The position numbers and the translations under genes are program-made. 64,000 bases of DNA from CAMCYM01 sp964405405 (GTDB lineage: Bacteria > Bacteroidota > Bacteroidia > Flavobacteriales_D > Sanyastnellaceae), in the NCBI GenBank assembly GCA_964405405.1, contig CAYONT010000005.1, forward strand, positions 33,809 through 97,808, given 5' to 3'. Positions 50,742-61,000 of the stretch are shown piece by piece. The notes below the pieces were generated by a model, which had not been told where the DNA came from, did no database searches, and was given only the letters and a program-made list of their open reading frames with translations. Numbering within the stretch: the first letter of the stretch is position 1; the number at the start of each line of letters is the position of its first letter.

Positions 50742-51179
50742 ATGGAAAAGGACGCATTCATGGAGGTGGCCATCGCCGAGGCCCGGAAGGGCCGGGCAGA
50801 AGGGGGGATTCCCATCGGCAGTGCTCTGGTAGTCAATGGGGTGCTGGTGGCCCAAGGGCACAACAAGCGGGTCCAAGAGAACAACCCCATTCTGCATGGT
50901 GAGATGGACTGTTTGAACAACGCGGGACGGGTGGGCAGTTATCGAAACGCCGTCATTTATTCGACCCTGATGCCGTGCTATATGTGTGCCGGTACCATTG
51001 TTCAGTTCAAGATACCGAAGGTGGTGGTGGGGGAATCCGTGAACTTCCCGGGCGCACGCGCATTCATGGAGTCGCATGGCGTGGAGGTGGTCGATTTGGG
51101 CGATGCCGAGTGCATCGAGATGATGAGGACTTTCATCGAAACGGAGCCCGGGCTTTGGAACGAGGACATCGGGGAGTAG
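50742..51179 (+). CDS. Cytosine-deaminase-like nucleoside/nucleobase deaminase
   Basis: A 145-residue zinc deaminase of the CDD/TadA-like fold. The catalytic His-Glu pair is in PILHGEMDCLNN and the two zinc cysteines in LMPCYMCAGTI (PCxxC). The HGE...LSPCxMC layout and the downstream GESVNFPG-ARAFMESHGVEV pattern resemble yeast-type cytosine deaminase more than tRNA adenosine deaminase. Start at 50742 (MEKDAFM) follows a TATATTGG box; the open frame from 50688 overlaps lysR. A role in pyrimidine salvage is inferred from similarity. Confidence 0.88.
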   Translation: MEKDAFMEVAIAEARKGRAEGGIPIGSALVVNGVLVAQGHNKRVQENNPILHGEMDCLNNAGRVGSYRNAVIYSTLMPCYMCAGTIVQFKIPKVVVGESVNFPGARAFMESHGVEVVDLGDAECIEMMRTFIETEPGLWNEDIGE

Positions 51180-51200
51180 GGGGCGGGCCGGACCGATGGG

Positions 51201-52790
51201 TCAGGGCAACCACAGTTTCCGCACCGTGCCATCGGCGTGAACATAGAGCAGGAGGCCCCGGTGTGTGGACCCCATGTCACTGGGGTCGATGCGCCTTCCG
51301 TCCGGGGTGATTGCGTGCGAGACCGGCGAGGGTAGGCCGGCGAGGGGTACGGATGGGATAGCGGTGTTGTCTTCGGAATCACAGGCATCGCCGAGTCCAT
51401 CCGCGTCGGAATCGTTTTGGCCTGCATTGGGAACGTCGGGGCAGTTGTCAAACGGATCGCACACGGCATCTCCATCGGAATCTTCCAAGCAAGTTCCGCT
51501 GCAGTCATAGCCAGGTTCCGGAAAAGTGCATAGGAGCTCGGGCGGGCCATCGGGCGCCGGGGGCACGGAGGCGAGGGCCTGGAAATTGCAAGCCTCGGGA
51601 TCTGTGCAGCCTACGATGCCGTTGTTTGCCAACCATTCGTGCTTTTCGCACCGGTACAGGTGCTCGGAGTCAATGAAGCGCATCTCAAACGCCACTGTGC
51701 CATCCAGTGTAACCTCGGTCACTATGGCGCCCCAATCGGACGTGGAAGTCAAAGTACCCCAATGGATGAGCGTGTTGCCATTGGGCAAGCGCTGAACACT
51801 CCCCATGGCCAGGCCATATACGTTTTCAGGATGGGTGTAAGACCAAACCTCCTGCGCCACCATGTTCTCAGTATCCAGCTCATATTCCACAGCACGCGAG
51901 TAGGGCGGTAGGCCAGTGAACTCCGAGCTGAAGTTGCCGTTGTCAAAGACCAGGTACCGGTTGTCTCCCAAACATCGAACGCTGTGCTGGTGGGTGAAAG
52001 GGTGTCCTCCAACGAAGGCAAAGTCGCCCGATGGACCGCCCCAGCGCCAGAGGATTTGTCCTGTGGTGCGGTGAATCTTGGTGATTTCATCCAGCACGCG
52101 GGAGGATATCACAAAATGGCCATCTGCATCAATATCAATGGAATTGCCATGGTTCAAAGGCACTTCCGCCGCGGTGAGGTCCTGGTGGGGTACTTCACCC
52201 GGGGACATGTGTTCGATGGCCCGCCATTAGAAGATGAGTTCCCCATTGGCATTCAATTCTTGAATGACCAACGCTTCTACAATGGTTGCATTGGGGTTTC
52301 CTCCCGGAACGACAGTGTCCATGGCATAGGGCACGCTCTCGTATGCCAAGAGCACTTTGTGGCCGTTCGCAAGCCGCATGAAGTCGTGCAGGTCAGCGTA
52401 GTATCCGCCGACACAAAACGTGGTGTCCAGCAATTCCAGCGAAGGGGTTCGGGTGATCCACGCTAGGATGCCCCTGTGAAAGTAGGTGATGTTGCCATCC
52501 CGATTCACCTTCCAATCGAATCCCTCCAAGGGCCAGTGCTCTGAATACAACAAGGTTCCGTCCGATGCGACGATGTTCACCGGTTTGATGGGGGGGCCGG
52601 CGGTGTTGAAAAACATCTCAGCAGGGTAGGCCTCAGGCCCCAAGGTGGTCACCGTGTAGTTCGGAGGCAACGGGGTTTGCGCCGTTGCTGGGGCAAGGAA
52701 CACCCAAATGCCCCAGAAGGATACCAACGAAAACCCGCAGGAACGTAAGCAGATATTTTCGGTACTGAAGGATGGCCCGGGCAGCCTCAT
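51201..52790 (-). pseudogene. Arylsulfotransferase (ASST-type) interrupted by one in-frame TAA
   Basis: A 530-codon frame for a secreted PAPS-independent arylsulfate sulfotransferase-like protein. Residues 1-38 are a signal peptide. ASST landmarks occur on both sides of the interruption: EGFDWKVNRDGNITYF, GYYADLHDFMRLANGHKVLL, then LNHGNSIDIDADGHFVISSR, THQHSVRCLGDNRYLVFDNGN and THPENVYGLAMG. The two halves, 52790-52230 and 52226-51201, are in the same frame and meet at TAA 52229-52227, in NGELIF-stop-WRAIEHM. Homologues usually have Glu or Asp here, so a single GAA to TAA change would explain it. C-terminal thrombospondin type-3-like calcium repeats and a GCTDPEAC motif follow, with a T9SS-like end. 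Could be a real pseudogene or a sequencing error. Confidence 0.8.
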
Positions 52791-55618
52791 CGCAGAATCT
52801 GTAAGGTTCCGGTACACCAGTTCTTCAATTCGGGGCGCGAGCCACAGGCAAAATCTACCGTTTCAAAGGTGTAGTAGTAAAGACCGTCCGCCAAGGGCAT
52901 ACCTTGTTCGTCGAGCCCTGCAAAGGGTGCCGTCTGGTGGGTCTGTCGATACACCTGCCCTCCCCATCGGTTAAAGACCAGGAGTTCATAACGCAAACAT
53001 TCCTCCGCAGCATAGGGCAAACGCAGCACATCGTTCCAGTTGTCGTCGTTCGGCGTGATGACGTTGGGAATCTGAAATCCAGTCAAATCCAGGGATTCCT
53101 CGAGATCGAAAACCTTGGTAACGGAATTTGTGCAGCCGTAAACATCCTCTGCGGTGAGCACGATTTCGTAGAATCCATCGGTCGGGAATCCGAAAGTGGG
53201 GGAGGGGAATTCTGAGAAAATGGTCCCATTTGCGCGCCAGATGTAGGCCAAATCCCCTGCACCACCGGTGGTCAAATTCTCCAAACGCAACTCGCTGCAA
53301 CGTGCAGCCCCCACAAAGTCCGGGACGATGGCTGGGGTGTATACGTAGGATGCGTTCGATGTGGCGCTGCAACCATTCGCATCGGTGTAGCTGTACTGTA
53401 CATTGTAGTTCCCCGGTTCCACCCCGTTGTGCACCAAGTTGAATCCTTGAACCGTAGGCCCGGTGATGGTACCGCCAGCGGGTGAAGGGGACAAGGGGAC
53501 GACGGTTTGATCAAAGCAATAGGCATCGGCCATCCCCAGGTTGAGCTGCGGTAGGGGATTCACCACCAACTGCACCGTGATGACGCTGTCGCATCCTGCG
53601 GAAGTGACCAAGGGAATCGGATAGACCCCGCTTGCCTGAACCGATTGTCCGTTGGGGAGCAAGTAGCTGGATCCTGCGCAGATCTCAGGATTCAAGGTCA
53701 GCTGATACGCAGGTGCAACGTCCAACGCAATGACCACATTGCTGTCACATCCCGCTGTGGATGTCAATGCGAAGGGGTAGGTGCCGGGTCCTGGCGCCAC
53801 GGTGCCGTCAGGTAGCAAATAGGGAATGTTGGCACAGGTCGTCTCCTGCAGGACTTGGTTGTAGTTCTCGTTGACGACCACCGTGGTGACCACCGTGCTG
53901 TCGCATCCGATGGAGGAGGGGATGGCGATGGCATAAACACCCGCTGTTTCCGTGGTGGTTCCATCGGGCAGTACAGTCGTTTCTCCGGCGCAAAGGGCAA
54001 TGCTCTGCGTCGATTGCAGCACAGGCAGGATGTCCACCACGGTGGTAACCAAGCTGTCGCAGCCTGTAAAGGCCTGCAGGACGACTGGATAAGTTCCCGA
54101 AACATCCACTTCGGTTCCATCCGGCAGGGTGTACACTGAACCGGCACAAAGCGTGGTGCTTGCTGTGAGGTTGTAGGTTTGGGCAGGAACGAGTTCGGTG
54201 GTGATGGTGCTGTCGCAACCCAAGGCCGTTACAAAGTTGGCGACATAGGTTCCTGCAGCATCGGTTGTGGTTCCATCGGGGAGGTTGTAGGTTCCGCCCG
54301 GGCACAGGTATGCCGTCGTTTCGACCTCCACCTCAAACGCAACCGTGACGGTGGCTTGTGCGCTGCACCCTTGGGCAGTTCCAGTGACCGTGTAGGTCGT
54401 TGCTTGGCCGGGATTGGCAACCACCACGGGTCCAGCAGAGACGTTCAACCCTGTCGATGGGCTCCAACTGTATGTGGCTGCTCCTGAAGCGGTAAGCGTA
54501 ATGGGATCCCCGCTACACAGGCTGGGGTTGGGGGGGGTGATGTGGATCACGGGCGTGTTGCCTACGGTGACCGTTACGGTGGTGGAATCGGTGCACTCCG
54601 CGGTGGTTCCAACCACGGTATACGTGGTGGTGCTTCCGGGTTGTGCCACTACGGTATTCCCCGTGTAAGCGCTCAATCCCTCCCCGCCGCTCCAAACATA
54701 AGTGTCAGCTCCAGAAATGTTCAAGTTCACGGACCCGCCTGGGCAGAAGAAGGGATTTGCTGGTGTTACGTTCAATGCCAGACCCCCGATGGGCGTGATG
54801 GTGACCAATCCGTTGCCTGTTACGTTGCCTCCGATGCAGGTACCACCTGCTGGGGTCAAACTCGAACCCCCGCCCCCGCCCCCGCCCCCCAAAGAACCGC
54901 TTCCAAAGCAGTCACTTCCCCCGCCGCCTCCACCCCAAAAACCTCCGCCGCCGCCGCCTCCTGGCCCCAAGTTGAAGCAAAGGTCTGTTCCCCCTGTTCC
55001 GCCCACCCCAGAAGCCCCCACCCCGCCAGCTTGTCCATTGCCATTCCAAGATGGACCACCGGCCCCTCCATTGAATTGGGTTGCGGCCCCTCCACCCACT
55101 CCAAATGGACTCGTCCCAGCGGTTCCCGTGGCACATCCCCCCGCTCCTCCGATCGCGTCGGTGTTTCCACCGCCCATTCCCCCTCCTCCGGCTGCCACAA
55201 CCAGGCGATTTGCTAGACCATAAGGGGCCACCCGGATATCCGATGCACCACCGCCGCCGCAACTGGCGTTCGCAGCGACGTTGGCGGCCTTGCCCACGCC
55301 GCCGCCATTGTAACCCGCTCCGGGACATGCCCCCAGGCCGCCAACCCGGATTTCCAAAACTTGACCGGGCGTTACGTTCAAGGTGGCATTCACTGTGGCC
55401 CCATTGCCTCCCGCAAATCCGCCTCCCTTCGCACCGCGCAACTGCACCTGGATCTGGTTGACACAGGGCGGAACGGTGTACTGCTGCACCTGCCCCGAGT
55501 AGTTGAAGTTGGTTGATTGCCCGAAGGCGATGTTTCCAAAAAACCAGCCCATGAGCAACATGTAGGGTCGATTTCGGAATCCGGATTGGGACAAGGAAAC
55601 AGGCTTCAACCAGTTCAT
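52787..55618 (-). CDS. Giant glycine-rich, repeat-containing secreted protein with T9SS type B domain
   Basis: A 943-residue exported protein. Signal peptide to about residue 34. Residues about 40-250 are a glycine-rich domain (runs of Gly in FAGGNGATVN, GGGGGGFWGGGGGG). PKD-like domains follow. Five tandem ~53-residue repeats of the type LCAGxxYxLPDGTxVxxxGTYPxxLxxxxGCDSxxxTxxxV occupy bases about 53537-54323. The C-terminus, from FQIPNVITPNDDNWNDVL to LLVFNRWGGQVY, is a gliding-motility (T9SS type B) sorting domain. Its stop overlaps the arylsulfotransferase start (ATGA). The start at 55618 is set by the signal peptide; the open frame to 56020 is antisense to the next gene. Confidence 0.9.
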   Translation of the reverse strand: MNWLKPVSLSQSGFRNRPYMLLMGWFFGNIAFGQSTNFNYSGQVQQYTVPPCVNQIQVQLRGAKGGGFAGGNGATVNATLNVTPGQVLEIRVGGLGACPGAGYNGGGVGKAANVAANASCGGGGASDIRVAPYGLANRLVVAAGGGGMGGGNTDAIGGAGGCATGTAGTSPFGVGGGAATQFNGGAGGPSWNGNGQAGGVGASGVGGTGGTDLCFNLGPGGGGGGGFWGGGGGGSDCFGSGSLGGGGGGGGSSLTPAGGTCIGGNVTGNGLVTITPIGGLALNVTPANPFFCPGGSVNLNISGADTYVWSGGEGLSAYTGNTVVAQPGSTTTYTVVGTTAECTDSTTVTVTVGNTPVIHITPPNPSLCSGDPITLTASGAATYSWSPSTGLNVSAGPVVVANPGQATTYTVTGTAQGCSAQATVTVAFEVEVETTAYLCPGGTYNLPDGTTTDAAGTYVANFVTALGCDSTITTELVPAQTYNLTASTTLCAGSVYTLPDGTEVDVSGTYPVVLQAFTGCDSLVTTVVDILPVLQSTQSIALCAGETTVLPDGTTTETAGVYAIAIPSSIGCDSTVVTTVVVNENYNQVLQETTCANIPYLLPDGTVAPGPGTYPFALTSTAGCDSNVVIALDVAPAYQLTLNPEICAGSSYLLPNGQSVQASGVYPIPLVTSAGCDSVITVQLVVNPLPQLNLGMADAYCFDQTVVPLSPSPAGGTITGPTVQGFNLVHNGVEPGNYNVQYSYTDANGCSATSNASYVYTPAIVPDFVGAARCSELRLENLTTGGAGDLAYIWRANGTIFSEFPSPTFGFPTDGFYEIVLTAEDVYGCTNSVTKVFDLEESLDLTGFQIPNVITPNDDNWNDVLRLPYAAEECLRYELLVFNRWGGQVYRQTHQTAPFAGLDEQGMPLADGLYYYTFETVDFACGSRPELKNWCTGTLQILR
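53537..54323 (-). repeat. Five tandem ~53-codon repeats (CAGxxYxLPDGT...GCDS type)
   Basis: In-gene repeat array. Each unit carries a Cys near the start, an LPDGT core, a GTYP/GVYP strand and a GCDS motif about 25 residues later. Units diverge to roughly half identity, so expansion is not recent. Boundaries are approximate. Confidence 0.8.
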
Positions 55619-55686
55619 GGCATCAGGATTGGGGCCCAAAAGATGCACCAAACCACTCGAAAACCCAAAAAACCAACCCATTCGCG

Positions 55687-55694
55687 TACATTCA
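55687..55694 (+). promoter_or_regulatory. Putative -7 box of the secreted-protein operon (TACATTCA, 5 bases before ATG)
   Basis: TAnnTTTG-like element at start-proximal spacing; it supports the ATG at 55700. Confidence 0.35.
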
Positions 55695-55699
55695 CAGCG

Positions 55700-58078
55700 A
55701 TGAAGAAGTGGTTTCCAAACAGCGGATTTCTGCTGTTTCTGCTCGTAGCTTGGGTAGGGACTTGGGCCCAATGCGGAACGGGAGAGGTTGCTTTGACGCT
55801 CAAGATTTACACAGATTCTTGGGGATATGAGACCTATTGGGAGCTTACACCGGCTGGCAATCCATGCGGTGTAGGAACCTTGGCATGGGGGAGCAACGCA
55901 AACACAGTAGGATGCTCCGGGGCGGGAGAGCAAAATGCGGACGGCAGCGGATACCCTTCGAATGCCTTGGTCGAGCCGCCTGCAGTTTGTCTGGTGGAGG
56001 GTCAGGCCTATGATCTTCATTTTGTGGACGATTGGGGAGATGGGGGATTGGTATTTGAGTTGTTTGAGTCAGGGAGTTTGACAGGGTTGTTTGTGGGGTC
56101 GGGGGCAGGCAATGTTTGGACATTCACGGCAGGAGAATCGGCGCTGCCGGCCCATGATAGCCCCTGCAATGCGGCGGAAGTCCTTGCGGGCAAAGGGCAA
56201 GCCATCGGGTTGGACAACCGGAATTGCGCCGTCCAATTGGGTGAAATCCAGCCCCCCGTCGGCGCCACATGTCAAGCGCAGGGCATCTGGTGTGACGAAG
56301 GAGCCACCCGGACGGTTTGGGCACATTGGGTGGTACCCGATGAAGGACACTACCAGTTTTCGACGTGTCACCATGGCACCCAGGTGGATACCCAATTGGC
56401 AGTATGGACAGGAGAAGACTGTGCTTCGATGGAGGACTTTGTGCTGGTTTCTGCGAACGATGATGCCTTTGGGGGGTGTTTCGCACCCGATTGTGTGGCG
56501 CCTCCGGGTTGCGTGGATGTGGCTTCGTGGGCCTACAACCGGGTCATCGATTCCATCCCGGCTTGTTGTTCCAGCGGATGGAACGAGGCGTGCAGCCTCC
56601 TTTACGACGCTTACGTTGCGGATTGCTCGGAACCCGGCGGAGGTTGCACCTACACGCTCTTGGGTTACGACACCTATGGAGACGGTTGGAATGGATGCCT
56701 TGTGACATGGGTGGTCAATGGGGTGTCGCAAGTGCTCACCTTTGAGACGGGTCACGAAGCCCAGTGGGCCCTCGAGGTGAATCCGGGTGATGTGGTTGCG
56801 TTGTATTGGACGCCAGGGGGATGGCCTGAAGAAGCATCTTTTTCTTTGTTGGACGCCCAGGGCCACCCGATTTATGAGACGGGGACCTCGCCATTCGAAG
56901 GGCTCCATTACGCAGGGGAAGCGGTTTGTGCGGCGGGATTCGGAGCCCACGCCCAAGCAGCGAGGTGTACGGTGGGTTGTCTTCCTGCGGGAACCTCATG
57001 CTGGATTCAAGTGGACGGACACGGCGCAGAGGCGGGCCCGATCATCCTGACGGTGGTGGCTGTTGAGCCGCCAGATGCCATTGCAGCGCAAGTGACTTCT
57101 GCTGTTTGTCCGGGGGGCATCGGTTTGCCAGCAGAGGGGGGCATTCTGCCCATCATTCCGGGTTGGGGCGTCAACTACGACGCCGCTTGGACGGGGCCCA
57201 ACGGATTCGTTTCGAATGAACAGTTTTTGCCTCACGTTTTTCCGGGATCCTATCACCTACAGGCATCTGACGCTTGTGGCGCTATGTTGGAAGCAACCTT
57301 TGTTGTGCCCGGACCCACACCTTTTGTTTTTGAAAATGCGGTGACTTTGCCCTGCGATGGTCCGCAATCGGGCGCCATCGAGAGCACATTGACGGGGGGA
57401 ACGCCGCCCTATGCGTTGCTTTGGAACCACCCGGAGGGAGGGACCACGGTGGGTGGGATGGCGGTGGACATCGGCCCCGGACTGCACCTTTTGACGGCCA
57501 CGGATGCATTGGGTTGTAGCATCGTTCAAGGGGTGCATGTCGGTTCGGATGCCTTGCCCTATTTCGATTGGCAAGACACGGTACCCCATTGCGAGGGCAC
57601 CCTCCTTTCGTTGGAAGCTCCCGTGGGTGGGACCTACATGTGGGGAGATGGTTCGACGGGTGCGTCTTGGGAAGGCGGGTCAGATTGGGAAGTGGGACTT
57701 CATGGCCTCGCCCTGACCGTGACCCTGCCCACGGGATGTTGGCACGCCGATACCCTGTGGGTTGCGGTCGAGGCTTGCTCCGGATTGGCCATAGGTTCAC
57801 TCGAAGGCCCTGCCGCCCCATTGGGTCTCATTGGAAATGTGTTTCCCAACCCTGCATCGGAGACCCTCCATTGGACTTGGGAAGGGGAGGCCGTGGGGTG
57901 GACCCTGGTGCTTTACGCAGTGGATGGAAGGGTTGTGGGGAGTTGGGGAGGCGAGGTAGTTCGATCGGGCCGTTTGGTTCGGGGCGATTGGCCAGCGGGT
58001 TGGTATGTTGGAGTTTGGGAGGGACCGGCGGGTCGGGTGACACGCCGCATGCAATGGACTGGAACAGGAAGGCCATGA
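55700..58078 (+). CDS. Large secreted protein with T9SS type A sorting domain
   Basis: A 792-residue exported protein. Signal peptide MKKWFPNSGFLLFLLVAWVG... ending TWAQ. The body has repeated 'DxxGDGW' type segments (IYTDSWGYETYWEL, FVDDWGDGGLVFEL, YDTYGDGWNGC), many cysteines and Ig-like stretches; no catalytic motif is clear. The last ~85 residues (NVFPNPASETLHWTW ... GWYVGVWEGPAGR) are a PNP-type T9SS domain. The start at 55700 is chosen for the signal peptide; the frame is open from 55517. Its stop overlaps the CotH-like gene (ATGA), so the pair is co-expressed. Confidence 0.85.
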   Translation: MKKWFPNSGFLLFLLVAWVGTWAQCGTGEVALTLKIYTDSWGYETYWELTPAGNPCGVGTLAWGSNANTVGCSGAGEQNADGSGYPSNALVEPPAVCLVEGQAYDLHFVDDWGDGGLVFELFESGSLTGLFVGSGAGNVWTFTAGESALPAHDSPCNAAEVLAGKGQAIGLDNRNCAVQLGEIQPPVGATCQAQGIWCDEGATRTVWAHWVVPDEGHYQFSTCHHGTQVDTQLAVWTGEDCASMEDFVLVSANDDAFGGCFAPDCVAPPGCVDVASWAYNRVIDSIPACCSSGWNEACSLLYDAYVADCSEPGGGCTYTLLGYDTYGDGWNGCLVTWVVNGVSQVLTFETGHEAQWALEVNPGDVVALYWTPGGWPEEASFSLLDAQGHPIYETGTSPFEGLHYAGEAVCAAGFGAHAQAARCTVGCLPAGTSCWIQVDGHGAEAGPIILTVVAVEPPDAIAAQVTSAVCPGGIGLPAEGGILPIIPGWGVNYDAAWTGPNGFVSNEQFLPHVFPGSYHLQASDACGAMLEATFVVPGPTPFVFENAVTLPCDGPQSGAIESTLTGGTPPYALLWNHPEGGTTVGGMAVDIGPGLHLLTATDALGCSIVQGVHVGSDALPYFDWQDTVPHCEGTLLSLEAPVGGTYMWGDGSTGASWEGGSDWEVGLHGLALTVTLPTGCWHADTLWVAVEACSGLAIGSLEGPAAPLGLIGNVFPNPASETLHWTWEGEAVGWTLVLYAVDGRVVGSWGGEVVRSGRLVRGDWPAGWYVGVWEGPAGRVTRRMQWTGTGRP

Positions 58079-61000
58079 TTCAAAGGGGAATGCGATTCGG
58101 TGGCGGCGCGGTGCTGATTGCGTTGGTCGGAATAGGGGTGAGGGGGGAGGTGCAAGGCCAAATCCTGATCAACGAGGTTCAGCAGGTCAACGCGTCTTCG
58201 TGGGCGGACGAAACCGGGGATTACGGGGATTGGTTCGAGCTCTACAACCCCGGGACAGAGCCGGTTTCGTTGGCGGGTTGGACGGTGTCGGACGGAGGGA
58301 CGGGTTGGGCATTGCCGCCGAGCTGGTTGGGGCCGGGAGCGCACCGGGTGGTCTTCGCTTCGGGGGAGGACCGGTGGGGGACCGAAGGGGGGGTGCACCA
58401 CGTGGAGTGGCCGGTGGCACCGGGGTCGTTGGGACAGTACCTGGTTCCGACGTCGGAGCCATCTGGGGCCTGGCGCCTGCCGGGATTTTCGGCCACGGGT
58501 TGGGGGGTGGGACCGACGGGGATGGGGTTTGCGGATGGCGACGACGGGACCACAGTACCCCAGCCGGCGCTGTCGGTCTACGTGCGGGTCGCGTTCAACT
58601 TGACGGATCCGGCGGACATCGTCTTGGGCCGGTTGATGATGGACTATGATGATGGGATTGTGTGCTGGTTGAATGGGGTGGAATTGGCCCGGGCGATGGT
58701 TGGGGTTCCGGGTGACTTGCCGGGGTTTCAGACGCCGGCGAGTGGGGGGCACGAGGCCGTGGGGTATCAAGGGGGAACCCCGGAAGAATGGGAGCTCGAT
58801 GCCCAACTCTTGCAGTCGGTGCTGTTGGCTGGGGAGAATGTGCTTGGTTGGCAGGTACACAACGTGGAGTTGAATTCGTCCGATTTGACAGGGAATGTGC
58901 GGCTGGCCCTCGGGATGGGTTCTGCTGCAGTCCAAACCACACTCGCTCCGCCGGGGGCTGAACCACCGGCCACTCCTTCCCACACGGACTTCGGACTGTC
59001 CTCGGGGGAAACGTTGACCCTGCGCAACCCGGATGGAGAAGTTGTGGACGAGGTGGTGTTGCCGGTTCTCGATACGGACCATGTCTACCGCCGCAGCAGC
59101 GACGGGATGCCCGGCTGGTGCGTCGGCACCCAGCCCACCCCCGGAGGAGCCAACACGGGACCCTGCGCGGCGGGTTACGCCCCGGAGCCGGCCTTCAGCC
59201 TGCCCGGAGGAGCTTACGAGACCGGGGTGTACCTTGAGCTCTCGGTGCCCGAAGCTGTGCCGAATTCGGTCATCCGGTACACGGTGGATGGCAGCGTTCC
59301 GACCGAGGCATCGATTTTGTACACGGGGCCCCTCGCCGTCGCCGGGACCGCGGTGGTGTCGGCCCGGACCTTTGTTCCCGACGGACTGCCGTCCCGCGTT
59401 CAAAAGCAGACCTACTTGGTGGCTGAAGAGGGCTTGGGGTTGCCGGTGGTGAGCCTGTCTTGTGATCCGGACCACCTGTGGCATCCGGAAACCGGAATCC
59501 ACGTCTTCGGACCACCGGACTACGACACGGGGGTGCCTTTCTGGGGGGCGAACTTTTGGGAGAACTGGGAACGCCCGGCCTTTGTCGAGTACTTCGATGC
59601 CGACGGAGTGCGTCAACTTTCGGGTCCGGTAGGCGTCAAAATTCATGGTGGATGGAGCCGTTCCCGGGAGCAGAAAAGCCTCCGTGTTCAGGCAAAAGGT
59701 GCCTGGGGGATGGAGGATTTGGCCTACCCCATGCTGGCGGACAAGGGGTACATCACGCGTCTCAAGGGCTTCAACCTCCGGAATGGCGGCAATGATTACG
59801 ACCAGTATCGATTCCATGACGCCCTGCTGCAGCGCGTGCTGCGTACGACCCACGTGGATTACATGGCGTACGCGCCAGCGGTGGTGTTCCTCAACGGGGA
59901 GTATTGGGGATTCATGGAGATCCGCGAGAACATGGACGTGCACTACATCACCACCAACCATCCCATCGATGCGGAGGATGTTACCCTGCTGAGCATGAAC
60001 TACATGGGGGTGAATGTGTTGTCGGGGACCTACGATGATTTTTTGGAGACCCATGCCGCTTTGACCACTGCGAATCCCGCTGCTGCCGGGTTCTTGGACC
60101 TGGCCGAGAGCCACCTGGATCTAGAAAACTACATCGACTACATCATCGCCCAGACGTACTGGTGCAACGGCGATTGGAGTTGGGGTTATCAGAACAACAC
60201 GAAACTTTGGTTTGATCGTCGACCGGGCGGGAAGTGGCGCTTCATGTTGATGGACTTGGATTTCGGGATGGGATTGGCGGGCAACAGTCCCACAGACGAT
60301 TACATCGTGGCAGCGGGGGATGATGGCTTGTTGACGGACCAAATCTTTGCCCAACTGAAGCAGAATCCTGCATTTCGCCACCGGTTCATCAACCGGTATG
60401 CGGACTTGATCAACACGGTGTTCCAAGCGGATGCGGTTGCCGCCATGGCGCATGCCATGCGGGATGAGGTGGCTCCGGCTTTTGAGCGGCATCGGTTGCG
60501 TTGGAATACGAATGGGGACGCGCTGAATGGGGCGCTGGAAGGGCGTCTGGACTGGGCGGAGCAGCGGGTCGATGGTGCACGGATGGTCGTGCAAAATCAC
60601 TTCGGACTGGCGGGTCAGGTGGACATCACTTTGGATGTGGTGCCTGCGGGTGCTGGACGCATCCAGATCAGTACCATCGCACCGGATGAAATGGACTATC
60701 CTTGGTCGGGGGTATACTTCCGTGGGGTGCCGGTTCGGGTCACGGCCTTGCCCTCTCCCGGTTATGTCTTCTCGCATTGGACGGGGAACGACCAGGTGGC
60801 TGCGGGTACCACGGCCCAAGCTTTGGAGCTGTATTTCAATGCGGATTTGGTTTTTGAAGCTGTGTTTGAAGGGGAGCCGGCGGGCCCCCATCCCTTGTCG
60901 GTCACGGAATTGATGTTTCACCCCGATGACTTCACGGATTCAGGGGATTGGCTGGAGCTGCGCAACAATTTGACGGTGCCTTTGGATTTGACGGGATGGC

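Noticed and set aside
53537..54323. CRISPR-like repeat array
   Set aside because: The periodicity is ~159 bases, in-frame and protein-coding, with diverged units and no spacers.
55619..56020. Longer start for the glycine-rich secreted protein
   Set aside because: The extension is antisense to the signal peptide of the neighbouring gene; the real signal peptide begins at 55618.
57568..58074. Longer start for the CotH protein
   Set aside because: The 169 upstream residues are an out-of-frame reading of the preceding gene; an ATGA overlap and signal peptide mark 58075.
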